Part shown: positions 51,906 through 59,232 of the stretch, piece by piece
Layout: each line of letters begins with the position of its first letter
Numbering within the stretch: position 1 is the stretch's first letter
DNA from: Embleya hyalina
Lineage (GTDB): Bacteria; Actinomycetota; Actinomycetes; Streptomycetales; Streptomycetaceae
DNA length: 64,000 nt
Reading direction: 5' to 3'
NCBI RefSeq assembly: GCF_003967355.1
Contig: NZ_BIFH01000016.1
Coordinates: forward strand, 479,254-543,253
Notes under the pieces: model-generated
Databases searched by the model: none
What the model saw: the letters and a program-made list of their open reading frames with translations, nothing else
What the model was told of the DNA's origin: nothing
Program-made: the position numbers and the translations under genes

Positions 51906-52624
51906 GCGCCGTCCATTCGCATCGCGGCGCAGATCATCTCGCACGCGTCGTCGAGATACCGGTCCAGCACCACCGTCGCGCCGTCGAAGTCGCCGCCCGC
52001 GAGCAGGTCCACGATCTCCCGGTTGCGCCGCAGAAACGGTTCGTGCAGCGCTCTCGCCGAGGGCATGGCCAGGAAGGCCAGGCGCAGCTCGGCGATCAGG
52101 CGGGTCATGTACTCGTCGAGCCGCGGACTGCCCGCCAGTGCCACCAGGGCCCGGTGGAAACGCAGGTCGGCGGTGCCCACCTCGGCCCAGTCGCCCAGCT
52201 CGGCCGCCGCCTCGCCGCCCGCGACCGCGGCGTGCAGGGCCGCGATCCGCTCCGGTGGCGCCGTGCAGACGGCCCGCAGGCCGGTGCCTTCGAGGGCGCG
52301 CCGGACGGCGTAGATGTCGGTCACGTCGTCGGGGTCGAGCATCCGGACGAAGACGCCCCGGTTCATCTCGTGCACCACCAGGCGATTGTCGACCAGCGTG
52401 CGGAACGCTTCGCGCAGCGTGTTGCGGGAGACGCCGAGGGCGGCGCCCAGGGCCTGTTCGGAGAGTCGGGTGCCGGGTGGCAGGGCGCCCTCGGCGATCC
52501 GATCCCGCAACACCTCCGCGACGCGCTGCGCGGTGCCGGCGCGACCGAGGAGGTCGCGGTCGGCGGCCAGACGGCCGAGTGTATCGTCGCCGGAAGTCCG
52601 GGCAAGGTCGACATCTTGGGTCAT
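51902..52624 (-). CDS. GntR-family regulator with FCD domain
   Basis: 240 residues. Winged helix at ~28-95 (AQRVAEVLRDRIAEGALPPGTRLSEQALGAALGVSRNTLREAFRTLVDNRLV), then an all-helical FCD effector domain with metal/ligand residues (LRFHRALVALAGSPRL). First gene of the pxp operon with ATGA coupling to pxpA, and divergent from the DUF969-DUF979-pcp genes. Almost certainly the local regulator, perhaps responding to pyroglutamate (inference), through the palindromes at 52689-52717. Confidence 0.93.
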   Translation of the reverse strand: MTQDVDLARTSGDDTLGRLAADRDLLGRAGTAQRVAEVLRDRIAEGALPPGTRLSEQALGAALGVSRNTLREAFRTLVDNRLVVHEMNRGVFVRMLDPDDVTDIYAVRRALEGTGLRAVCTAPPERIAALHAAVAGGEAAAELGDWAEVGTADLRFHRALVALAGSPRLDEYMTRLIAELRLAFLAMPSARALHEPFLRRNREIVDLLAGGDFDGATVVLDRYLDDACEMICAAMRMDGA

Positions 52625-52688
52625 ACGGTGGAGTCCCCCAGAGTGCGACGAGCGGTGCGGGAGGAGTACACCAATTTCCCGCGCCGTT

Positions 52689-52717
52689 CACAAGGTCTTG
52701 TGGGATTGTTCAACAAT
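52689..52717. promoter_or_regulatory. Two adjacent palindromes in the pxp / DUF969 divergent promoter
   Basis: CACAAG-GT-CTTGTG (52689-52702) and ATTGTT-C-AACAAT (52705-52717), both perfect, two bases apart, midway between the divergent starts. TTGT/ACAA half-sites are common in GntR/FCD operators. The surrounding DNA is AT-rich, consistent with overlapping promoters for both operons. Confidence 0.7.
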
Positions 52718-52781
52718 AGCCTAACCTCCTCGGCACCTCCTCGTCCCCTTGTTCGAGGACCCGAGCGTGGAAGGCTGCGCA

Positions 52782-53525
52782 ATGATTGTGCTCCTCGGCG
52801 TCCTACTGGTGATCGTAGGGTTCGCCACCCGACGCAACCCCCTGTTGGTGGTCGGTGTCTCCGGTGTGGCCACCGGCCTGCTGGGCGACCTGTCGCCGCG
52901 TGAAGTGCTGGCCGCCTTCGGCAACGGCTTCGCGTCCAGTCGCGGCGTGACGATCTTCGCGATCACCCTGCCCGTCATCGGGCTCCTGGAACGCAACGGC
53001 CTCCAGGAACAGGCCCGCACGCTGATCGCGCGCTTCGGCAAGTTGACCACCGGCCGTTTCCTGGTGCTCTACCTGGGACTGCGCCAGATCACCGCCGCCG
53101 TGGGCCTGGTCAGCCTGGGCGGCCCGGCCCAGACGGTGCGCCCGCTCGTGGTGCCGATGGCCGAGGGCGCCGCCGAGCGCAGCCACGGCCCGCTGCCCGA
53201 GAAGACGCGCGAGAAGATCCGCTCGCACTCGGCGGGCGCGGACAACGTCGGCCTGTTCTTCGGTGAGGACTGCTTCCTGGCGGTCGGTTCCATCCTGCTG
53301 ATCACGGGCTTCGTGAACACCACGTACCACCAGCACATCGAGCCGCTGCACGTGGCGCTGTGGGCGATCCCCACCGCCGTCTTCGCGTTCCTCATCCACG
53401 GCGCCCGACTGCTGCGCCTGGACCGCACGTTGGCCCGCGACCTCACCGCGGCGCCGGCCGGTGCGGGGGCCGTGCCCGCCATGGCGTCCGCCGTCGACTC
53501 CGCCGCCGAGGGGAAGCTCAAGTGA
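52782..53525 (+). CDS. DUF969 membrane protein, putative pyroglutamate permease component
   Basis: 247 residues from ATG 52782 with GGAAGG upstream. About six membrane segments, beginning MIVLLGVLLVIVGFATRRNPLLVVGVSGVATGLL. Conserved-looking polar stretches LGLRQITAAVGLVSLGGPAQTVRPLVVPMAEGAAE and SHSAGADNVGLFFGEDCFLAVGSILLI may line a transport path. The stop overlaps the DUF979 start (GTGA). DUF969 and DUF979 usually occur together and often near pcp or 5-oxoprolinase genes; transport of pyroglutamate or its peptides is inference. Confidence 0.9.
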   Translation: MIVLLGVLLVIVGFATRRNPLLVVGVSGVATGLLGDLSPREVLAAFGNGFASSRGVTIFAITLPVIGLLERNGLQEQARTLIARFGKLTTGRFLVLYLGLRQITAAVGLVSLGGPAQTVRPLVVPMAEGAAERSHGPLPEKTREKIRSHSAGADNVGLFFGEDCFLAVGSILLITGFVNTTYHQHIEPLHVALWAIPTAVFAFLIHGARLLRLDRTLARDLTAAPAGAGAVPAMASAVDSAAEGKLK

Positions 53526-54490
53526 TCAAGGTCGAATGGTTCTTCTGGCTGGTCGGCGCCGTCTTCCTGGTGATGGCCGCGCAGATGTTGGTGGACCGCA
53601 CCAATCCCAAGCGCTTCGGCAGCGCGGCGTTCTGGGGCCTGCTCGGCGCGGGTTTCATCTACAGCACCCGGGTCGTGGAGAAGACCTCCCCGGCCGAACC
53701 GCTGGGCGTGGCCGTGCTGGTGATGGTCTGTCTGGCCGGCTTCGGCTTCACCGGCAAGGGCACCGTACCCACGACCGGTCGTGAGCAGCGGGTCGCCATC
53801 GCGTCCCGGCTCGGCAGCCGCATCTTCATCCCGGCGCTGACCATTCCGGTGGTGGCGATGGTGTGCGCGGTGTTCGTGAAGAAGTGGCACATCGGCACCG
53901 AACCGGTGTTGCAGAAGGGCAGCGAGACCATCCTCGGGCTCGGCGTCGGCGCGATCGTCGCGCTCGTCGTGGGCATGGTGGTGGTCCGGGAGAAGCGGAT
54001 CAGCGTTCCCGTGCACGAGGGCCGGTCGATGCTGGAGGCGATGGGCTGGGCCCTGCTGCTGCCCCAACTGCTGGCCACGCTCGGCTCGATCTTCCAGGTG
54101 TCCGGGGTGGGCAAGCAGGTCGGCGTGATCACCTCGAAGATGCTGCCGGACGGCAAGATCTACGTCGCGGTGATCGTGTACTGCCTGGGCATGTTCCTGT
54201 TCACCATGATCATGGGCAACGCCTTCGCCGCCTTCCCGGTGATGACCGCGGCGATCGGCTGGCCGGTGCTTGTGGTCGAGGGCGGCGGCGACCCGGCCGT
54301 GGTGCTCGCGCTCGGGATGCTCGCCGGCTTCTGCGGCACGCTGTGCACTCCCATGGCGGCCAACTTCAACATCGTGCCCGCGGCGTTGCTCGGGCTCAAG
54401 GACCAATACGGGCCGATCAAGGCGCAGTTGCCGACGGCGGGTGCGCTGCTCGTGGTCAACATCGGCATCATGTCGGCCTTCGCGTTCTGA
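53522..54490 (+). CDS. DUF979 membrane protein, partner of DUF969
   Basis: 322 residues from GTG 53522, overlapping the DUF969 stop, with GAGGGGAAG upstream. About nine membrane segments (FFWLVGAVFLVMAAQMLV, LGVAVLVMVCLAGFGF, IFIPALTIPVVAMVCAVFV, ETILGLGVGAIVALVVGMVVV, and so on). A conserved-looking MTAAIGWPVLVVEGGGDPAVVLALGMLAGFCGTLCTPMAANFNIVPAALL lies near the C-terminus and resembles ion-transporter family re-entrant motifs. Probably forms one transporter with DUF969. Confidence 0.9.
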   Translation: MIKVEWFFWLVGAVFLVMAAQMLVDRTNPKRFGSAAFWGLLGAGFIYSTRVVEKTSPAEPLGVAVLVMVCLAGFGFTGKGTVPTTGREQRVAIASRLGSRIFIPALTIPVVAMVCAVFVKKWHIGTEPVLQKGSETILGLGVGAIVALVVGMVVVREKRISVPVHEGRSMLEAMGWALLLPQLLATLGSIFQVSGVGKQVGVITSKMLPDGKIYVAVIVYCLGMFLFTMIMGNAFAAFPVMTAAIGWPVLVVEGGGDPAVVLALGMLAGFCGTLCTPMAANFNIVPAALLGLKDQYGPIKAQLPTAGALLVVNIGIMSAFAF

Positions 54491-54491
54491 C

Positions 54492-54530
54492 CTCGCGTTT
54501 CCTTCTCGCGTTTCGTTCTCGCGTTCCGAT
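54492..54530. repeat. 13-bp unit repeated three times before pcp
   Basis: CTCGCGTTTCCTT, CTCGCGTTTCGTT and CTCGCGTTCCGAT run head to tail directly after the DUF979 stop. A shorter CTCCG repeat follows at about 54550-54566. Function unknown; they lie in the 95-base gap before the pcp RBS. Confidence 0.7.
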
Positions 54531-54585
54531 CGAGCGCTTCCGTCACCCGCTCCGCTCCGCTCCGCCGTTCCAGGAGGCATCACCG

Positions 54586-55233
54586 ATGACCCGCGTACTC
54601 CTCACCGGATTCGACACCTTCGCCGGCGAGGCGAGCAACCCCTCGTGGGAGGCGGTCCGACTGGTGGCGGCGGAGCCCGGGGCGGCGGACCTGGAGGTGA
54701 CGGCGGTGCGGTTGTCCTGTGTATACGGGACCGCGCTCGACGAACTGCGGTCCGCGGTGGAGCGGGTCGACCCGGACCTGGTGGTGTGCGTGGGCCAGGC
54801 CGGCGGCCGGCCGGACGTCACCGTGGAGCGGATCGCGATCAACGTCGACGACGCCCGCATCCCGGACAACGCCGGCCGGCAGCCGATCGACGTGCCCATC
54901 GTCGAGGCCGGGCCCGCCGCCTACTTCGCCGGCCTGCCGATCAAGGCGTGCGTCGCGGCGGCGCGCGCGGCGGGTGTACCGGCGTCGGTGTCCTCGACGG
55001 CGGGCACGTTCGTCTGCAACCACGTCTTCTACGGCCTGATGCACCTGATCGCCACCGAACGCCCCACCACCCGGGGCGGCTTCGTACACGTCCCCTTCGC
55101 CTCCGAACAGGTGGCCGACCGCGCCGTCGCCTCGCTCCCGCTGCCCGCCATCGCCGACGCGCTGCGAGCGATCGTGACCACCGCCGCCACCCGTACCACC
55201 GACATCACCGCCCAGGGCGGAAGCACCCACTGA
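54586..55233 (+). CDS. pcp: Pyroglutamyl-peptidase I
   Basis: Removes N-terminal pyroglutamate from peptides; C15 cysteine peptidase, 215 residues (normal length). Catalytic triad: Glu81 in VTVERIAINVDDARIPDN, Cys144 in STAGTFVCNHVFYG, His168 in GGFVHVPF. AGGAGG eight bases before ATG 54586. Encoded after DUF969/DUF979, so free pyroglutamate released here would be opened to glutamate by PxpABC. Confidence 0.97.
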   Translation: MTRVLLTGFDTFAGEASNPSWEAVRLVAAEPGAADLEVTAVRLSCVYGTALDELRSAVERVDPDLVVCVGQAGGRPDVTVERIAINVDDARIPDNAGRQPIDVPIVEAGPAAYFAGLPIKACVAAARAAGVPASVSSTAGTFVCNHVFYGLMHLIATERPTTRGGFVHVPFASEQVADRAVASLPLPAIADALRAIVTTAATRTTDITAQGGSTH

Positions 55234-55543
55234 CGCTTCCGGACCCGAGCCGTCGCGGCGCCATCCCACACACGGGGGTGGGATGACGCCGCGACGGCTC
55301 GGGCCGGGCACGCACCCGGGTCACCCGTTCGGGTAGGCGGGAGCGGAAATGTATGACCGGTTCGTCGGGGCCGCGTGGGCGGGGAAAACCGAGAATCCCA
55401 TGCTTACGGAGCGTTGCCGTTCGATACTGTTTCGGGTGTTTTCGGCATGCGCGGGGGTATCCGCCCGGCTTACCTGGAAGTCGCGAGCACGGCTGTCCCA
55501 GCGGTAGGTCGCTACCGCGTCCGCGCTCGCCGGAGGTTCCATC
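55234..55543. other. Intergenic region with terminator and promoter of the sortase pair
   Basis: 310 bases. The pcp terminator is at 55244-55303. The remainder, about 55370-55520, is AT-richer and probably carries the promoter of the secreted protein at 55544; no further gene or repeat seen. Confidence 0.6.
55244..55303 (+). terminator. Long hairpin terminator after pcp
   Basis: A 25-bp stem with a single mismatch: arms at 55244-55268 and 55279-55303 (left arm starts CCCGAGCCGTCGCGGCG). The longest hairpin in the window. Confidence 0.9.
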
Positions 55544-56182
55544 ATGCGTTCGATCCACAGGCTTCTCGGCCCGCCGCTGCTCGGCGCGAGTCTCGCCCTG
55601 GCCGCTCCGGCGCCGGCGTACGCCGCCCCTGCCTCGTCCCAGAGCAATCCGGCGGAGTGCGCGAAGGCGGTCGCCGCCGCCGCGAAGGCGCAACTGGCGT
55701 ACGACGCGGCGGTCGCCGACTACGGCAAGGACGCGGCCGCGGCCGCCGGCCGGCCCGACAAGTCCCACCAGGACCAACTCGAACGCGCCAAGAACGAAAT
55801 GACCACGACCGCCTCGACCGCCGCCAAGCAGTGCCCGGATGTCAAGAGCGCCGACGGCAAGGCCGCCGACGCGAAGACCGCGGACGGCAAGGCCGCCGAC
55901 ACCAAGACCGCCGATGGTAAGGACGCCGACGGCAAGGGCGCGGACGCCAAGGGCGCCGACACGAAGGCCGCCGACGGCAAGGCCGAGTCGGCGCACGGCA
56001 GCACCCCCGGCCACGAGGACGCATACGCCGCGGCCCCGTCGGGCAGCATGCACACCGGCGCGGGCGGTACGTCGGACGGATCCGGTGACACCGACACCGA
56101 CATCGCCCTCGGTGCGGGCATGTTCGCCGCCGGTGCGGGCCTGATCGTGCTGCACCGCCGCCGCAACACACGCAACCCCTGA
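55544..56182 (+). CDS. Secreted cell-surface protein with Lys/Ala/Asp repeats, partner of class F sortase
   Basis: 212 residues, family not recognised. Signal peptide (1-28, ending AYA). Mature part: helical Ala-rich region with Cys37 and Cys97, then a low-complexity stretch ~100-150 of ADGKAADAKTADGK-type repeats, a Gly/Ser/Thr/Asp-rich region, one C-terminal hydrophobic segment (IALGAGMFAAGAGLIVLH) and a basic tail RRRNTRNP. This layout is that of a sortase substrate or membrane-tethered wall protein, but no LPXTG or LAXTG motif is present; GDTDTD precedes the hydrophobic part instead. GGAGG precedes the ATG. The sortase gene follows by 220 bases. Confidence 0.82.
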   Translation: MRSIHRLLGPPLLGASLALAAPAPAYAAPASSQSNPAECAKAVAAAAKAQLAYDAAVADYGKDAAAAAGRPDKSHQDQLERAKNEMTTTASTAAKQCPDVKSADGKAADAKTADGKAADTKTADGKDADGKGADAKGADTKAADGKAESAHGSTPGHEDAYAAAPSGSMHTGAGGTSDGSGDTDTDIALGAGMFAAGAGLIVLHRRRNTRNP

Positions 56183-56402
56183 CCCCCAGGCACCGAGTGC
56201 CCGCGCCGCCCGATCCACATCGGCGACGCGGGCACTCGGACGGCCGCGGTCGTGAAGGGGCGCCCGGAGCAACGGCAGGCGCACGGCCCGGCGCCGGCGG
56301 ATCCGGGCCCGCCGACGGCACGTCACCCACTCGCGTCACGGGCCGCTCTCCGGTCCGGGTCGACGTCGGGACCCACCTCGATCGCATCGGCGGGAGGTTT
56401 TC

Positions 56403-57071
56403 GTGGAGCCAGAGGCCGCGGCCGAGGAGCGTGTGGCGAAGCGGGGGATCGGACCGGTCGGGGCGGGGGTGGTGGCGATGTGTCTGGGTGTCGCGCTGCT
56501 CGTCAACGGCACCGGGACCTCGGGGCCTCCGCCGCAGCCCGGTGTCGCGGACGTGTACCCGGACGAGGCCCGACCCGCGCCGCACGATCCGCCGCCGCTC
56601 GCCCCGCTGCCCGCCGCCGCGCCGACCCGCGTGCGGATCCCGGCGATCGGCGTGGACGCCCCGCTGACCGGCCTGGACCTGGAGGGCGGCGGCAGGCTCG
56701 CGGCCCCGCCCACCAACGAGCCCAACCTCGCGGGCTGGTATCGAAAGGGCACGCGGCCCGGCGCCGCCGGCACCGCGATCGTGGCCGGGCACGTGGACAC
56801 CGACCAGGGCCCGGCCGTCTTCTACCACCTCGGGGCGCTGCATCGCGGCAACACGGTCGAGGTCGATCGCGCCGACGGTGGCACCGCGGTCTTCACGATC
56901 GACGCGATCGAGGTCTACCGCGCCGAGCACTTCCCCGACCGGCGGGTCTACGGCGCCACGAAGGCGGCGGAACTCCGCCTGATCACCTGCGGCGGAGGCT
57001 TCGACCGAACCGCACAGCGCTACCTGGGCAACGTGGTCGCCTTCGCCCACCTCACCGGCCACCACACGTAA
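56403..57071 (+). CDS. Class F sortase
   Basis: 222 residues from GTG 56403 with GGGAGG upstream. One N-terminal membrane segment (IGPVGAGVVAMCLGVALLV, ~16-34), a Pro-rich linker, then the sortase beta-barrel (VRIPAIGVDAPLTGLDL). Catalytic His130 in TAIVAGHVDT, Cys196 in LRLITCGG, and Arg202 or Arg206 downstream. Class F sortases are typical of actinobacteria, with substrates and biological roles mostly unknown. The upstream secreted protein is its obvious candidate substrate. Confidence 0.94.
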   Translation: MEPEAAAEERVAKRGIGPVGAGVVAMCLGVALLVNGTGTSGPPPQPGVADVYPDEARPAPHDPPPLAPLPAAAPTRVRIPAIGVDAPLTGLDLEGGGRLAAPPTNEPNLAGWYRKGTRPGAAGTAIVAGHVDTDQGPAVFYHLGALHRGNTVEVDRADGGTAVFTIDAIEVYRAEHFPDRRVYGATKAAELRLITCGGGFDRTAQRYLGNVVAFAHLTGHHT

Positions 57072-57930
57072 CCGCCGGCAAGGCCGTGGCGCCGCCGACC
57101 GCGTGGCGACACCCCGAGGATCACCTGCGACGGCGGCCTCGACCCACAGATCTGTGCCGCAGCCGAGAGTGGCTGGTGGACGGATCCAGCCCGTCCGGTG
57201 TGTGAGGACCAGTGGGCCGCAGGCCGGTTGCCCGGCTTGCCGGCCGAGGCTGCGGACACCGGTGAACACATTCGGCTTGGCCGGCTTCCGAGGCCGCCGG
57301 GGTCGCCGGGCCGCCGCGTGGCGGATCTGCGTTCGAGGCCAATTGGACCGACCGATGCCACGGCGCCCCGACGGCGGGTGGGCTGTCGGGGCGCCGTGGT
57401 GCGAGATCGTCCGGGTGCGGAAGGTCGGTGCGCCGCCGTCGCGCAGGGGCGGGCCGGGCTCCCGGCCGGGTCGCGGATCCCGCGTGATCGGGAGGGCCGC
57501 CGGCGAGGCGGCGTACCCGTTCACACTCGACCGCAGCGGCCGAACCGAACAGGAGTCGTCGGAGAGCCTGCAACCCGGTGCCGAGGAGGTGATGCGCGAC
57601 CGACCACCCCCGGCTCCGGGGGAGCCGGTCGGAGACGCGCGGCGGGGATTCCGGGCAACCGCGCGAGGCGATCTTCGGCCACGGCCTCCAGCGCACGCCG
57701 GACGGCCCGGCGGTCCGCCTCCAACACCTCGCAATCGGCGGATCCACAAGGGGAGTCGGCGGCGGCCGGCGCACCCGCCGCGTCGGGTTCGGACCCGTCG
57801 GGCCGGGGCCGGAGCTGCCGGCGGGTGACGGACGAGGCCCGGGTTCCGGCGGCTATCCTGGCCGCTCCGGCCTCCGGTCGAGCGGGCCGGGAATCGTGCT
57901 CCTGGTCGCTCGGCCGGTCTGGGGAACTCC
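57072..57930. other. 859-base gene-free region with a strong hairpin
   Basis: Between the sortase and a GntR gene. All frames here give Arg/Pro-rich translations without domain features; some short antisense frames (around 57521-57727) look vaguely coding but lack an RBS and family match. A 15-bp stem (CCACGGCGCCCCGAC at 57358-57372 with its complement at 57385-57399) could terminate the sortase transcript or mark a lost gene. I found no tRNA or transposase remnant. Confidence 0.55.
57358..57399. terminator. Isolated hairpin downstream of the sortase
   Basis: CCACGGCGCCCCGAC pairs perfectly with GTCGGGGCGCCGTGG, 15 bp with a 12-base loop. It lies 287 bases after the sortase stop, unusually far for its terminator. 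Confidence 0.55.
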
Positions 57931-58656
57931 TTGTCGTCGTTACAGTCGTCGGCGGACATCAAGTCCGAGCAGATCGCCGCGGAGATCCGCGACGCGATCC
58001 GGCTCGGCACCCTCCAGCGCGGAACGCTGTACTCCGCACGGGAGTTGGGCGAGCGGTTCGGCGCCTCCCGGACGCCGGTACGCGAGGCCCTGCTCAAACT
58101 GGCGGACCTGGGACTGGTCCGGATAGAACGCAACCGCGGCGCGCGCGTGCTCGGCCCGGACGGGCGCGGCGTGGTCGAACTGTGCAGCCTGCGCGTGTTG
58201 TTGGAGCCGCCGGCGTGCCGCAGCGCCGCAGCGGTGATGACCACCCGCGACGACGAGGAACTGGCCGCCCAACTGGCGATCATGGCCGCGCATCCCGACG
58301 CCGGTCCCGAGTACTTCGCCGCCGACGAGAAGCTGCACGACGTGATCCTGCGGGCCGGCGGAAACCGGCGACTGGCCAAGTTCGTCGGCGAGTTGCGCCA
58401 GACGCTGGCCCTGGACGGGCGGCTCAGCGTACCCAGGTACCAGTCGGTGGAGACCGCGCTCCGGGAGCACACCGACATCGTCGAGGCGCTGCGCCGGCGC
58501 GACGGGGTGGCCGCGGAGAGCGCGATGCGCAAACACGTCGTGCGCTCGGGGGAGTTGCTGGTGGCCAACACCGGCGAGGACAGCTGGGGCCTGGTCGCGG
58601 AGTGGCGCCGCTGGGTGGGAATCGCGGGGACGACGGGCGAGCGCCCGGTTTCCTGA
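57931..58656 (+). CDS. GntR-family regulator with FCD domain, TTA codon at position 4
   Basis: 241 residues from TTG 57931, with GGGGAA upstream. Winged helix (~10-75): IKSEQIAAEIRDAIRLGTLQRGTLYSARELGERFGASRTPVREALLKLADLGLV; then an FCD effector domain (EKLHDVILRAGGNRRL, TDIVEALRRRDGVAAESAMRKHV). If the TTG start is right, codon 4 is TTA (57940-57942), which would tie translation to the bldA tRNA. No better start is seen between it and the DNA-binding domain. No obvious target gene lies next to it; its stop is followed by the 250-bp tandem duplication. Confidence 0.85.
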   Translation: MSSLQSSADIKSEQIAAEIRDAIRLGTLQRGTLYSARELGERFGASRTPVREALLKLADLGLVRIERNRGARVLGPDGRGVVELCSLRVLLEPPACRSAAAVMTTRDDEELAAQLAIMAAHPDAGPEYFAADEKLHDVILRAGGNRRLAKFVGELRQTLALDGRLSVPRYQSVETALREHTDIVEALRRRDGVAAESAMRKHVVRSGELLVANTGEDSWGLVAEWRRWVGIAGTTGERPVS

Positions 58657-58673
58657 TCGGGGTATGCCGTCGG

Positions 58674-59175
58674 CTGGGCCCGGGGTCGGTCCGCAGGTCC
58701 GGGACCCGGTGCCGCAGTCGATCACGGTGCCGGAGTCGATCACGGTGCCGGAGTCGGCCCCGATGCCCGAGCCGGGCTCCAGCCCTTCGGTCCGCCCCCT
58801 GAGACCTTCGGTCCGTTCGACGGGCCGAGTGCGCTCAGCCGGATGCGGATGCGGATGCGGCGGATGCGGATGCCGGTCCGGACGGGGATCCGGTGCGGAT
58901 CGGCACCCGCCGCGAACCGGCCCCTGGGCCCGGGGTCGGTCCGCAGGTCCGGGACCCGGTGCGGCAGTCGATCACGGTGCCGGAGTCGATCACGGTGCCG
59001 GAGTCGGCCCCGATGCCCGAGCCGGGCTCCAGCCCTTCGGTCCGCCCCCTGAGACCTTCGGTCCGTTCGACGGGCCGAGTGCGCTCAGCCGGATGCGGAT
59101 GCGGATGCGGCGGATGCGGATGCCGGTCCGGACGGGGATCCGGCGCGGATCGGCACCCGCCGCGAACCGGCCCCT
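58674..59175. repeat. Two nearly identical 250-bp tandem copies
   Basis: Copy 1 is 58674-58925, copy 2 is 58924-59175 (period exactly 250). I find only two differences, C/G at 58713/58963 and T/C at 58894/59144. Each copy contains internal repeats: AGTCGATCACGGTGCCGG twice and a run of GCGGAT/GCGGATG hexamers. The period is not a multiple of three, so the frames shift and no protein is conserved; very probably non-coding and recently duplicated. Confidence 0.9.
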
Positions 59176-59178
59176 ACC

Positions 59179-59223
59179 GGCGGCGGGGTCGATGCCCGGG
59201 CAAGGGACGTCGACCCCGCCGCC
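59179..59223 (-). terminator. Hairpin terminator of the PHP/CehA-like gene
   Basis: GGCGGCGGGGTCGA and TCGACCCCGCCGCC form a 14-bp perfect stem with a 17-base loop, nine bases after the minus-strand stop. Confidence 0.75.
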
Positions 59224-59232
59224 GTCCCCGGG

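Noticed and set aside
55544..56182. A canonical LPXTG/LAXTG sorting signal in the sortase-linked protein
   Set aside because: I searched the C-terminal region and found none; only GDTDTD precedes the hydrophobic segment.
57160..57215. Possible tRNA-like stem (GGACG ... CGTCC) near the sortase
   Set aside because: The loop is not a T-loop sequence and no acceptor or anticodon arm could be fitted.
58657..59232. Coding frames rich in MRMRMRRMRM or PESITVPES repeats
   Set aside because: The 250-base period is not divisible by three, so each copy is read in a different frame; no RBS or conserved product.
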